A DNA stretch of 64,000 nt from Shimwellia blattae DSM 4481 = NBRC 105725. GTDB lineage: Bacteria; Pseudomonadota; Gammaproteobacteria; Enterobacterales; Enterobacteriaceae. Made by a program: the position numbers and the translations under genes. The stretch is from assembly GCF_000262305.1 (NCBI RefSeq), contig NC_017910.1, positions 3,968,001-4,032,000 of the forward strand, read 5' to 3'. The notes beneath the pieces are model-generated. The model made no database searches. It was not told the DNA's origin and saw nothing but the letters and a program-made list of their open reading frames with translations. Below, in pieces: positions 1 to 8,348 of this stretch (within the stretch, counting starts at the first letter, position 1; every line of letters begins with the position of its first letter).

Positions 1-28
1 GTTCTGGTATCAATAAATAATGCACTCC

Positions 29-62
29 CGGGCAGGCTGCATGCGGCCTGCCCGCCGGTTTT
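29..62 (+). terminator. Hairpin ending the gene upstream of the window
   Basis: A perfect 9-bp inverted repeat (29-37 with 46-54, loop 38-45) is followed by a short TTTT run at 59-62. It probably terminates a gene whose body lies left of the window. Bases 1-28 hold in-frame stops but too little sequence to identify that gene. No convincing promoter is visible between this hairpin and the first gene at 112, so that gene may rely on read-through from upstream. Confidence 0.5.
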
Positions 63-111
63 GCATTTGTCACAGTGAGCGTTGTTTGCCATTTTTATTC
101 AGGGGCCAGCG

Positions 112-1407
112 ATGAAGTACAGCACCACATTACCCGTAAGAGCGCTACCGTCCGCCGAAAAATATGACGGCAAAGGGCCCGAGTATAAACGCCGCTTTCA
201 CGTTATGGCGAAACCCACCGGCTCGACCTGTAACCTTGATTGCTCCTACTGTTTCTATCTGCATAAAGAAGAGCTGCTGCATCAGGACAGGCACACCGGG
301 ATGAGCGATGACGTACTGGAAAATTTTATTCACCAGTATATCGACGGCCAGGATGGCGAACAGGTGGTCTTCTCCTGGCAGGGCGGCGAACCGACCCTGA
401 TGGGGCTCGAATTTTTCGAGAAAGTTGTCAAATTTCAAAAACAGTACCAGAAGCCCGGCCAGCGTATCGAAAACGATCTCCAGACCAATGGCGTTTTACT
501 GAACGACAAATGGGCGGCATTTCTGAAAGAACACCATTTTCTGGTGGGCCTCTCCATCGACGGCCCACGGGAATTACATGACCGCTACCGCGTCACCCGC
601 AGCGGGAAACCGACCTTTGACAAAGTGATGGCGGGCGTTGAGGCCCTGCAACGTCACGGTGTGCCGTTTAACGCGCTGGTCACTGTCAACCGCACCAACG
701 CCCGCTTTCCGCTGGAGGTGTACCGCTTCGTCACCCGCGAGCTGGGTGCGACTTACGTGCAGTTCAACCCCTGCGTTGAACCCGTCGACTTTAAACAAAC
801 TGCGCCACAATTCTGGCAGGATAAGACCATTCCCGTGACCGGCAGCCGACGCGCCCGTCCCGGCGACCTTGACGCCATCGTCACCGACTGGTCTGTCGAC
901 CCACAGGACTGGGGCAACTTTCTGATCGCCGTATTTGAAGAGTGGGTTAACAACGATCTGGGCCGCGTACAGGTCAACCTGTTTGAAACAGCCGTCGCCC
1001 AGACGATGGGAATGCCGGCGCAAATCTGCACCCATTCGGAGTTCTGCGGTAAGGGGCTGGCTATCGAGAAAAACGGCGATATCTACTCCTGTGACCATTA
1101 CGTCTACCCGGAATACCAGATTGGTAACATTGAACAGACCCGCCTGGCGCACATGGCCTTTTCCGAGCGGCAGCAGGCCTTCGGTATGGGCAAATGCGAC
1201 ACACTGCCGAAATATTGCAAAGCCTGCCCGTACCTGAAGCTGTGCTGGGGCGAGTGCCCGAAAAACCGCATCGTCCGCACACCAGATGGTGAAGAGGGGC
1301 TCAACTATCTTTGCCCTGGTATCAAAGCCTTTTTCAATTACGCCGAACCCATGCTGGTGGGCATATCCACATTACTGAAACGCGACTTTACAGGGCTACG
1401 TCAATGA
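112..1407 (+). CDS. Anaerobic sulfatase-maturase-type radical SAM protein
   Basis: This is a 431-residue radical SAM/SPASM enzyme of the anSME family, which oxidises a Cys or Ser of a client sulfatase to formylglycine without oxygen. The SAM-cluster cysteines are C40, C44 and C47 (CNLDCSYC). The auxiliary-cluster cysteines C306, C312, C327, C369, C372, C378, C382 and C401 follow the anSME spacing almost exactly. D328, directly after C327, matches the proposed catalytic Asp, and the QTN motif is present. ATG 112 was chosen over an upstream TTG because AGGGG lies 6-10 bases before it. The stop overlaps the next start (ATGA), so it is translationally coupled to a MoxR/Bat operon. No sulfatase gene is visible in the window; a client may lie upstream or the substrate may differ. 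Confidence 0.88.
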   Translation: MKYSTTLPVRALPSAEKYDGKGPEYKRRFHVMAKPTGSTCNLDCSYCFYLHKEELLHQDRHTGMSDDVLENFIHQYIDGQDGEQVVFSWQGGEPTLMGLEFFEKVVKFQKQYQKPGQRIENDLQTNGVLLNDKWAAFLKEHHFLVGLSIDGPRELHDRYRVTRSGKPTFDKVMAGVEALQRHGVPFNALVTVNRTNARFPLEVYRFVTRELGATYVQFNPCVEPVDFKQTAPQFWQDKTIPVTGSRRARPGDLDAIVTDWSVDPQDWGNFLIAVFEEWVNNDLGRVQVNLFETAVAQTMGMPAQICTHSEFCGKGLAIEKNGDIYSCDHYVYPEYQIGNIEQTRLAHMAFSERQQAFGMGKCDTLPKYCKACPYLKLCWGECPKNRIVRTPDGEEGLNYLCPGIKAFFNYAEPMLVGISTLLKRDFTGLRQ

Positions 1408-2408
1408 TCAACCGGGAGAAGTTATTACAGCTTGAGCAGCGGATGAACCAACAGGTGCTGGGGCAGGAAGAGCTGATACGCATGCTGATTATCGCCCTGC
1501 TCTGTGACGGCCACGTGCTGCTGGAAGGCCTGCCGGGGCTCGCAAAAACCCGTGCAGTGCGCGAACTTGCGCGCCATGTGGAGGGCGAATACCGCCGGAT
1601 CCAGTTTACGCCAGACCTGTTACCCTCCGACATTACCGGTAGCGAAATTTACCAGCAGAACGCCACCCGGGAAGAGGATCAGTTCCGTTTCCGCCCCGGG
1701 CCGGTTTTCGGCAACATTATCCTGGCGGATGAAATCAACCGGGCCTCGGCACGCGTGCAGTCCGCACTGCTGGAGGCGATGGAAGAGCATCACGTCACGG
1801 TCGCGGGGAAAACCTGGCCCCTGCCCGGTCTATTTATGGTGCTCGCCACCCAAAACCCCGTTGACCAGGAGGGCACCTGGCCACTGCCGGAAGCGCAGCT
1901 TGACCGTTTCCTGATGAAAGTGCTGGTGCACTACCCCTCAAAAGAAAACGAACAGAAAGTCATGCAGCTGGTACGCGCCGAGCAGCAGCAAAAGTATCAG
2001 CAGCTGACACAGAGCGCGGCAGATACCCCGCAGTTCACGGAAACGCTGATGCTCAGCCAGCAGGAGATCGCCGCCTGCTGGCAGGCAATTTCCGCCATTC
2101 ATGTCTCACCAACGGTCGAAAATTACATCGTGAATCTGGTGGATTTGAGCCGCCATCCGCAAATGGTGAGCGATACGCTGGCCGGTTACCTTACGTTCGG
2201 TATCAGCCCGCGCGGCACGCTGGCACTGGAGCGCTGCGGGCGCGCCCAGGCCTGGCTGGAGGGACGTGATGCGGTACTACCAGAGGACGTCAAAAAAGTC
2301 GCACCCGCGGTTCTGCGCCATCGCCTGATGCTCAGCTACCAGGCCAGCGCCGATAATTGCACACCGGATGACGCCGTGCGCATGTTGCTTGACGCAGTGG
2401 TGGCGTAA
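1404..2408 (+). CDS. MoxR-family AAA+ ATPase
   Basis: This 334-residue ATPase belongs to the MoxR family, chaperone-like AAA+ proteins that act with VWA-domain partners on protein complexes or cofactor insertion. The Walker A is GLPGLAKT (residues 42-49) and the Walker B is IILADE (105-110), followed by the family's ATQNP sensor region and a C-terminal helical lid. ATG 1404 overlaps the preceding stop (ATGA), and its own stop overlaps the DUF58 start (TAATG). MoxR-DUF58-DUF4381-VWA-VWA/TPR-BatD is a known conserved order ('Bat' or aerotolerance-type operon) in many Proteobacteria and Bacteroidetes. The exact substrate is unknown. Confidence 0.92.
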   Translation: MINREKLLQLEQRMNQQVLGQEELIRMLIIALLCDGHVLLEGLPGLAKTRAVRELARHVEGEYRRIQFTPDLLPSDITGSEIYQQNATREEDQFRFRPGPVFGNIILADEINRASARVQSALLEAMEEHHVTVAGKTWPLPGLFMVLATQNPVDQEGTWPLPEAQLDRFLMKVLVHYPSKENEQKVMQLVRAEQQQKYQQLTQSAADTPQFTETLMLSQQEIAACWQAISAIHVSPTVENYIVNLVDLSRHPQMVSDTLAGYLTFGISPRGTLALERCGRAQAWLEGRDAVLPEDVKKVAPAVLRHRLMLSYQASADNCTPDDAVRMLLDAVVA

Positions 2409-3313
2409 TGAGCCGCGCCGTTCGCATCGACCGTGACAGTCTGATGGCGCTCGCGCCACAGGCCCGGGCGATTATCAACCCGCCAGGGCAGATCCCACCC
2501 GGGGCGCTCGCGGGTGAGAGAGTGTCGCGCCAGCAAGGGCGCGGACTGAATTTTGACAGCCTGCGCCGCTACCAGCCCGGCGACGATGTACGCCTGATTG
2601 ACTGGCAGGCCACCGCCCGGATGCGCACACCGTGGATTCGGCTCTATAACGAAGAAAAAGAGCGCCCGGTTTTTCTGCTGGTTGACCAGCGGCTGAATAT
2701 GTTTTTTTCCACCTGCGGGCAGACCAAATCAGTCGCCGCGGCCAGTATCGCCGGGCTGCTGGCCTGGCGCAGCCTGCACGACGGCGATCGCCTGGGTGGC
2801 GCGGTATTTGGTGACCGTGATTACGCCCTGCGTAAATGCCGCTCTCCGACCAGCACCCTCCCCGTTTTTTTCGACGATCTGGTGCGCTACAACCACCGTG
2901 TAGCGGACGATTATCCCCATGAAAAGCCCGGCGCCCTGTCACTGGCGGCAATTCTGCGCCACAGCCTGCCGCTGGTTCCGGCTGGCTGCTGGGTGGCATT
3001 GATCAGCGATTTTCACGATCTGGATAACGAATGCGACGCCCTGCTGGCGGCGCTGCGCCGTCGCGGCGAAGTGAGCGCCTTCGTAACACTTGACGATCTG
3101 CACTTACGCCTGCCCTCTCACGGGCGGCTCGCCGCCCGCTACGCAGGGCAGGAGACCACCTTCTCCCTCTCCCCCTCGCTACAGAACGGCGTTAAGCAGA
3201 GCGTAACGGCGCGTCTGGCGGCCCAGGCGTCGCGCCTTACCCGCCTCGGCGTACAGGTGAATCAGATCGTCGTCGGCGGGGATCTGCTCAGACAATTGCA
3301 ACAAGGGGTGTAG
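2408..3313 (+). CDS. DUF58 domain protein
   Basis: This 301-residue protein has the DUF58 signature YQPGDDVRLIDWQATAR at about residues 56-72. DUF58 proteins almost always follow moxR and have a VWA-like fold, but their biochemical role is not established. No signal peptide or clear membrane segment is visible, so it is probably cytoplasmic. The start overlaps the moxR stop by one base (TAATG), and the next gene begins immediately after the stop. It probably bridges the MoxR ATPase and the membrane VWA proteins encoded downstream; that is inference from the conserved gene order. Confidence 0.88.
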   Translation: MSRAVRIDRDSLMALAPQARAIINPPGQIPPGALAGERVSRQQGRGLNFDSLRRYQPGDDVRLIDWQATARMRTPWIRLYNEEKERPVFLLVDQRLNMFFSTCGQTKSVAAASIAGLLAWRSLHDGDRLGGAVFGDRDYALRKCRSPTSTLPVFFDDLVRYNHRVADDYPHEKPGALSLAAILRHSLPLVPAGCWVALISDFHDLDNECDALLAALRRRGEVSAFVTLDDLHLRLPSHGRLAARYAGQETTFSLSPSLQNGVKQSVTARLAAQASRLTRLGVQVNQIVVGGDLLRQLQQGV

Positions 3314-3754
3314 ATGCTGGAGAAAGGATTTACGGTACCCAACCTGGCTGAGCCCGTGCTCCCCGAAGCGCCCTCCTGGCTGCCACTGCCACCGGGATGG
3401 CTGATTCTGGGTAGCGCGCTGCTACTTGTACTGCTGATTTTCCTGCTTATCCGCGTCGCCAGATGGCGGCGAAATCTGTGGCGACGGCAGGCTCTGCACG
3501 CCCTCACCAGGCCGCAGACGGCCGACGACTGGCTACTGCTGATCAAGCGCGTGTTGCTGGTGCACCATCCCCGCGAGCAGATTAGCGCCGCGCTCAATCC
3601 GGATGACTGGCTGCAGGGAGTCCCCCTTGACGACGCGCTGCGCCATGCGCTCAGCCGTCGCTACTGCCAGGCAGACAATCTGCTGAACGACACAGACACC
3701 GCACGGCTGCGCATGCAGCTGCGCAGCTGGATCGAGGAGTTGCCCCATGTCTGA
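3314..3754 (+). CDS. DUF4381 single-pass membrane protein
   Basis: This is a 146-residue protein with a proline-rich N-terminus, one strong transmembrane segment at about residues 31-51 and a basic RVARWRRN stretch just after it. A soluble C-terminal half of about 95 residues follows. Size, topology and position between DUF58 and the first VWA gene match the DUF4381 family. It starts directly after the DUF58 stop, and its last 8 bases overlap the next gene. Its function is unknown; it is probably a membrane component of the MoxR/VWA complex. Confidence 0.82.
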   Translation: MLEKGFTVPNLAEPVLPEAPSWLPLPPGWLILGSALLLVLLIFLLIRVARWRRNLWRRQALHALTRPQTADDWLLLIKRVLLVHHPREQISAALNPDDWLQGVPLDDALRHALSRRYCQADNLLNDTDTARLRMQLRSWIEELPHV

Positions 3755-4724
3755 CGCTCTCGCCCGCGTGGCTTTCGCCTGGCCCTGGGCCTGGCTACTG
3801 CTTTTATTGCCACTGGCTGGCCGCTTTTTTATGGCCAAAGAGCGGTCGCTGAAAGAGTTCGTGCGGGTCCCCTTTCTGCCCGCGCTTATCGAATCGCTGC
3901 AGCCCGACAACCAGCCCGCACGCAGCGGGAAAATGGCGACAGGCGCATTCTGGGTTATCTGGGCGCTGCTGGTTTGTGCCCTCGCCCGTCCGGAGTTTCT
4001 CACTACGCCGCAGCATATCGAAAAGCCAATGCGCAACATTATGCTGATTCTCGACGTTTCCGGTTCGATGGAGAAGAACGACGTTGCGGGCGGTATCAGC
4101 CGGTTACAGGCGGTGCAGGCATCAGTGAAAAAGTTCGTTGCGGCCCGCAAGTCTGACCGCATCGGTCTGGTGATTTTCGCCAACAGCGCCTGGCCGTTCG
4201 CGCCGGTCAGTGAAGATAAGCAGGCGTTGCAGACACGTATCGACCAGCTGTCTCCCGGAATGGCAGGCCAGCAGACAGCGATAGGCGACGCGCTGGGGGT
4301 CACGGTCAAACTCTTTGACCAGGCAGGCGACAACGAAGCCAGCCGTCTGGCGATTTTACTGACCGATGGTAACGACACTGCCTCGCAGCTTCCCCCACGC
4401 CTGGCCGCACAACTGGCGGCCAGCCACCATGTGCAGGTTCACACCATTGCTTTTGGCGATACGAAAAGCAGTGGCGACGATAAAGTGGATCTGCCGCTGC
4501 TGCAGGAAATAGCCCGCACGACTGGCGGGCGGTCATGGACTGCCGAAAACAGCGGCGCCTCACTGGATGCCGTGTGGCAGGAGATTGACGCCATCACCCC
4601 GGTTCAGGTGAAAAGCATCGGCTGGTCGTGGCGCGTTCCGCTATTCGCCTGGCCGCTGGCCGCCGCGTTGCTCCTGCTGCTGGCCTTTACGCTGGCCCGT
4701 CTGTTCAGGGAGAAAACCGCATGA
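3747..4724 (+). CDS. Membrane-anchored VWA protein with intact metal site (BatA-like)
   Basis: This 325-residue protein has N-terminal membrane segments (about 8-28 and 66-80), a VWA domain (about 95-290) and a C-terminal transmembrane helix (about 304-320). The metal-ion-dependent adhesion site is complete: D103, S105 and S107 in DVSGSM, T177 in the QQTAIGD stretch, and D207 in LLTDGND. This is the BatA-type arrangement, with a periplasmic VWA domain tethered to the inner membrane. The start overlaps DUF4381, and the stop overlaps the next start as ATGA. It probably binds a metal-dependent partner, in contrast to its neighbour, whose site is degraded. Confidence 0.88.
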   Translation: MSDALARVAFAWPWAWLLLLLPLAGRFFMAKERSLKEFVRVPFLPALIESLQPDNQPARSGKMATGAFWVIWALLVCALARPEFLTTPQHIEKPMRNIMLILDVSGSMEKNDVAGGISRLQAVQASVKKFVAARKSDRIGLVIFANSAWPFAPVSEDKQALQTRIDQLSPGMAGQQTAIGDALGVTVKLFDQAGDNEASRLAILLTDGNDTASQLPPRLAAQLAASHHVQVHTIAFGDTKSSGDDKVDLPLLQEIARTTGGRSWTAENSGASLDAVWQEIDAITPVQVKSIGWSWRVPLFAWPLAAALLLLLAFTLARLFREKTA

Positions 4725-6235
4725 GCGATTTCCATTTTTTATATCCCTGGCGTTTGCTATGGCTTATCCCGTGTGTGGCGCTGTGGTGGCTGCCCTCCGC
4801 TGGCGGCAGTGCCTGGTCACGCATTATGGATAAACCGCTGGCAAAAGCACTGATTGTCGGACGCCAGCGCAAAATCACCCGCGTACTACCGTGGATCTTT
4901 ATTCTGGGCGCCGTGGCACTGGCCGGGCCAAGCTGGCAACGTCAGTTGCCCGCCGCCCTGACACCGCAGAGCAATGTGATGGTCATTTTGCAGCAAGACA
5001 CGGCCATGCTGGCGGGCGATCTGGCCCCCAGCCGCCATCAGCGTATGCAGAATAAGATAATGTCATTGACAGAGCGCATGCCCGGCACCCGCTTTGGCCT
5101 GGTGGTCTATAACACCGGCGCGTGGCTGACAACGCCACTGACGGTCGACAGCGCATTCTACTCGCTCTTTTTACATGCACAATCTCCTGCCCTGTTACCG
5201 GCAGGCGAAGGCTCCGGACTCCGCCACGCGGTCGATCTGGCGCTGAAAAATATGCCTTCCGCACCACGCAGTATCATTGTGGTGGCAGATACCCTAAGCG
5301 CTGAAGACGCCCGCTGGCTCGCCAGCCAGCAGACCCCCCTGCAACTCTGGGTTCCGGGGACAGCCGACGGCGGCGCGCTGCCGGAGAAATACGCCGCCAG
5401 CGCCACCGACACCCGGCTTAACATCGCCCGTTTTCAGACGGTACGCGATAGCGGCGTTCCGGTGACACTGGTCACGGCAGATGAGAGCGATCTGCCGGTG
5501 ATCCAGAGCCATATTGAACAGAGCGTTACCGCACAGAACAACGCACGCAGCGACCTGCACTGGCGTAACGATGGCTGGATAGTCATCATCCCGCTACTCG
5601 CAATAGTGCTGGTCTGGCGGCGGCAGCTCTTTTGCTGGCTGCTGGTCGCCCCGCTATTGCTGTGGCAGCCCGAAAGCCAGGCGGCCTGGCTGGATGCATG
5701 GATAAGCCCTGATATTCAGGGGCAGCACGCCTTCTCCCGCGGCGAGTATGAGGCTGCCGCCCGGCGTTTCGCGGATCCGCTGAGAGCGGGGATCGCCTGG
5801 TACCGTGCAGGGAACTATCCCGCGGCGACGGTAGCGTTTCGCCAGGCGCCGCAAACACCCGAAGCCCTACTCTGGACGGGCAATAGCTATGCGCAGCAAA
5901 AAGAGTGGCAGCAGGCCCTGAACAGCTACGATCGGGCGTTAAGCCTGCGACCGGACTGGCAACTGGCACAGGGAAACCGGGCAAAAATCGCCGCCATCAT
6001 CATGAAACTGCGCCAGAAAGAGCGCGATCGCCAGTCGGCTCAGGGCGAAGAGCAGGATTACAAGCCCGATGCCATCAGGCACGATCTGAAGCCGGATCAG
6101 GGGGTGAAACAGCAGGATATTCAGCCCGTGGCGGGCGGCAATCCACAAATTAACCAGTGGTATGAAAACCTTGCCGTCTCCCCGGCGGGCCTGCTGGAAA
6201 ACCTCTACCGCACGCAGCCAGGAGACGCCCAATGA
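4721..6235 (+). CDS. VWA/TPR membrane protein with degenerate metal site (BatB/BatC-like)
   Basis: This 504-residue protein has two N-terminal membrane segments (about 8-24, 55-69), a VWA-fold domain (about 80-310), two central membrane helices (about 318-345) and a TPR-like region (about 365-450). A charged, glutamine-rich tail follows. In the preceding VWA protein the metal site reads DVSGSM, but here the aligned positions read QQDTAM (residues 91-96), so the Asp and both Ser ligands are lost. ATG 4721 is the coupled start (ATGA overlap). A longer frame upstream from 4628 only overlaps the previous gene. It resembles BatB fused to BatC-type TPRs and probably has a scaffolding role. Confidence 0.85.
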   Translation: MSDFHFLYPWRLLWLIPCVALWWLPSAGGSAWSRIMDKPLAKALIVGRQRKITRVLPWIFILGAVALAGPSWQRQLPAALTPQSNVMVILQQDTAMLAGDLAPSRHQRMQNKIMSLTERMPGTRFGLVVYNTGAWLTTPLTVDSAFYSLFLHAQSPALLPAGEGSGLRHAVDLALKNMPSAPRSIIVVADTLSAEDARWLASQQTPLQLWVPGTADGGALPEKYAASATDTRLNIARFQTVRDSGVPVTLVTADESDLPVIQSHIEQSVTAQNNARSDLHWRNDGWIVIIPLLAIVLVWRRQLFCWLLVAPLLLWQPESQAAWLDAWISPDIQGQHAFSRGEYEAAARRFADPLRAGIAWYRAGNYPAATVAFRQAPQTPEALLWTGNSYAQQKEWQQALNSYDRALSLRPDWQLAQGNRAKIAAIIMKLRQKERDRQSAQGEEQDYKPDAIRHDLKPDQGVKQQDIQPVAGGNPQINQWYENLAVSPAGLLENLYRTQPGDAQ

Positions 6236-7242
6236 AACTGCTCTGGTTATTGCTGATTGCTGTTCTGCCCTGTCAGGCGGCGATGACTATCACGCGCGAA
6301 CTGATTGCGCCGGAGCATGTGGCCCCCGGCCAGCCAGTACGCGTCGCCGTGACCTTCTGGACTGATACCTGGTTCAATCCGCCACCCGAATGGCCGGATT
6401 TCCCGGTGGAGAATGGCACATTGCTGACTACCGCATCGCCAAATCAACTGCTCACCCGCCGTGAAGGCAGCACCAGCTGGAGCGGCGTGCGGATGGAGCG
6501 GCAGATAGCCGCATGGGATCAGGGCATGTTGCGGTTACCGGCGACAGAGATCACCCTTTCTGGCGCGGGACAGGCACCGGTAACGGTTCCGCTGCCCGCG
6601 CTGGAAAAAGCAGTGACCTGGCCGGAGGACGTGCAGCAGCCCGACCATTTTCTGCCCGCCTCCGGGCTGTCACTCAGCCAGAAAATAAATCTCTATCACA
6701 GCAGTGGTGATAACACACTGCGGGCCGGTGATGTTGTTGAACGTGTCGTTACCGTGCGGGCAAGTGACGTGGCAGCTGCGCAGATTCCACCGCTGCTCTA
6801 CGCCATTGCCGGGACGCACACTCAGCGTCTGACGCCGGTGAGCCAGCCGATAACCACCGGGCGCGGAGAGACGACAGGCACGCAACGGACAGAAACTCTG
6901 CGCTATCTGCCAGTGGACGCGGGCGTCGTCACGCTGCCGCCTGTCCGGCTACGCTGGTGGGATACCACACATCAGCAGTGGCAGGTCGCCGAACTGCCCG
7001 GTAGCACCTACCCGGTGGCAGCTCCGAAGGCAGCAGGAGCTGAAGCGGCGCTGCGTGGGGAGATTCACACCCCCGCCTGGCTGACGACCCTGCAGGCCGC
7101 CGCCGTGATCGCTGCCGCCTGGTTGCTCTTTTTCTTTCGCCGCGCGTTACTGCGCAGCGGCCGTTTTCTCTTTCGCCGGTGGCATCGTTTCTGGCATCCC
7201 CTTTCGCTGCCGGGACAAATCCCGGAAAACAGGAGTAAATAA
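6232..7242 (+). CDS. BatD-like exported protein
   Basis: This 336-residue protein has a signal peptide (MKLLWLLLIAVLPCQA), a beta-rich periplasmic region and one transmembrane helix near residues 285-303 followed by a basic tail. This topology, and its place after the VWA/TPR gene, fit the BatD ('oxygen tolerance') family, although it is shorter than the classical members of roughly 550 residues. It starts inside the previous stop (ATGA) and ends in a TAATG overlap with the HAD gene. It probably presents a periplasmic domain to the VWA proteins. Family assignment rests partly on context. Confidence 0.75.
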   Translation: MKLLWLLLIAVLPCQAAMTITRELIAPEHVAPGQPVRVAVTFWTDTWFNPPPEWPDFPVENGTLLTTASPNQLLTRREGSTSWSGVRMERQIAAWDQGMLRLPATEITLSGAGQAPVTVPLPALEKAVTWPEDVQQPDHFLPASGLSLSQKINLYHSSGDNTLRAGDVVERVVTVRASDVAAAQIPPLLYAIAGTHTQRLTPVSQPITTGRGETTGTQRTETLRYLPVDAGVVTLPPVRLRWWDTTHQQWQVAELPGSTYPVAAPKAAGAEAALRGEIHTPAWLTTLQAAAVIAAAWLLFFFRRALLRSGRFLFRRWHRFWHPLSLPGQIPENRSK

Positions 7243-8243
7243 TGAAACGCACGTTGATTGCAGCTCTGCTACTCAGCCTCTGTGGCACCGCCGCCGCAGA
7301 CCCGCTCTCCGCATGGAACGATACGGCATCGAAGCGCGCCATTGAGGCGTGGGTTCAGAATGCCACTAAACCCGGCAGTGACACCTTTATCCCGCCGGAA
7401 AAACGCTACGTGGTGTTTGATAATGACGGCACCCTGTGGCCGGAAGCACCGCTCACTTTCCAGATCCAGTTCGCGCTGGATGAGATAAAACGGCTTGCCC
7501 CCGAACACCCGGAGTGGGCGAAAGATCCGCTGCTCAGCGCGGTGATGAAAGGCGACACCAAAACTATCGCCGCTGCCAGTCAAAAGGGGCTGATGAAGAT
7601 CCTGGCGCTCACCCATAGCGGCATGACAACCGGGGAGTTTAACCAGCGCGTGGCCGAGTGGGTCACCTCGCACAAAGATACCCGCTTTGGCTGCCGCTAC
7701 GACCAAATGGGTTACCAGCCAATGCGTCAGCTGCTGGATTACCTGCGTGAAAATGGTTTTAAAACCTGGATAATCTCCGGCGGCGGCATCGATTTTATGC
7801 GCGTACTGTCGCAAAAAATGTACGGTATTCCGCCAGAACAGGTAGTCGGGTCATTCTCTTTGAGCGAGTTCTCTCTCACGGACAACGGCACCCAGTTGCG
7901 TAAAACGATGCAGGGGGCATTCAACGATGATGCCACCAGCAAGCCCGTGGCTATACACCTTTTTATGGGGCAGCGCCCGGTTGCCGCCTTTGGCAACAGT
8001 GATGGCGACCTTGCCATGCTGCAATATACCGCCGCGAACCCGGACGCCAAAACCTTCGGCCTGCTGGTACATCACACTGATGCGGCCCGCGAATATGCTT
8101 ATGACAGCCACCCGCCCGCCAGCGGGAAACTGGTAGAAGGATTAAAACAGGCGAAAGAGAAAGGCTGGACCATCGTGGATATGAAGCAGGACTGGAAAAC
8201 AGTCTTCGATCCCGCTCAGTGCCCGGTTAAACCCATACCGTGA
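7242..8243 (+). CDS. Exported HAD-superfamily phosphatase
   Basis: This 333-residue protein has a cleavable signal peptide (about residues 1-19, ending TAAA). HAD motif I is FDNDGT, with D60 the likely nucleophile and D62 the acid/base. ISGGG supplies the motif II Ser, and FGNSDGDLAM is motif IV. The overall pattern resembles phosphoserine-phosphatase-like HAD enzymes of family PF12710. It is the last gene of the operon, coupled to batD by TAATG, and is followed by a hairpin. Its substrate is unknown. A periplasmic phosphatase in a MoxR/Bat operon is not part of the standard core set. Confidence 0.8.
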   Translation: MKRTLIAALLLSLCGTAAADPLSAWNDTASKRAIEAWVQNATKPGSDTFIPPEKRYVVFDNDGTLWPEAPLTFQIQFALDEIKRLAPEHPEWAKDPLLSAVMKGDTKTIAAASQKGLMKILALTHSGMTTGEFNQRVAEWVTSHKDTRFGCRYDQMGYQPMRQLLDYLRENGFKTWIISGGGIDFMRVLSQKMYGIPPEQVVGSFSLSEFSLTDNGTQLRKTMQGAFNDDATSKPVAIHLFMGQRPVAAFGNSDGDLAMLQYTAANPDAKTFGLLVHHTDAAREYAYDSHPPASGKLVEGLKQAKEKGWTIVDMKQDWKTVFDPAQCPVKPIP

Positions 8244-8251
8244 TATCACCC

Positions 8252-8278
8252 CCCGCAGGGGACGCGTACCCCTGCGGG
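8252..8278 (+). terminator. Hairpin after the MoxR/Bat operon
   Basis: A perfect 10-bp GC-rich stem (8252-8261 with 8269-8278) with a 7-base loop starts 8 bases after the HAD stop codon. No T-run follows, so it may be a weak intrinsic terminator or an mRNA 3'-end stabiliser. Confidence 0.5.
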
Positions 8279-8291
8279 ATAATGGCATTTA

Positions 8292-8323
8292 TTGCTCAAC
8301 TGTCGAACAGTTCGCCTTATAAT
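8292..8323 (+). promoter_or_regulatory. Promoter with a palindromic operator for the IprA-like gene
   Basis: A perfect TATAAT lies at 8318-8323, 25 bases before the start codon. The inverted repeat AACTGT-CGA-ACAGTT (8298-8312) sits immediately upstream of it, in the -35/-10 spacer, which is a typical repressor position. No good -35 is visible (TTGCTC at 8292 has a 20-base spacer). The repeat could be an autoregulatory site for the regulator encoded just downstream; that is inference. Confidence 0.5.
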
Positions 8324-8348
8324 ATTAACCTTTTAATTACAATTAGAA

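Noticed and set aside
4628..4720. Upstream extension of the VWA/TPR protein
   Set aside because: It overlaps the previous VWA gene out of frame. The ATGA-coupled start at 4721 begins with a proper membrane anchor.
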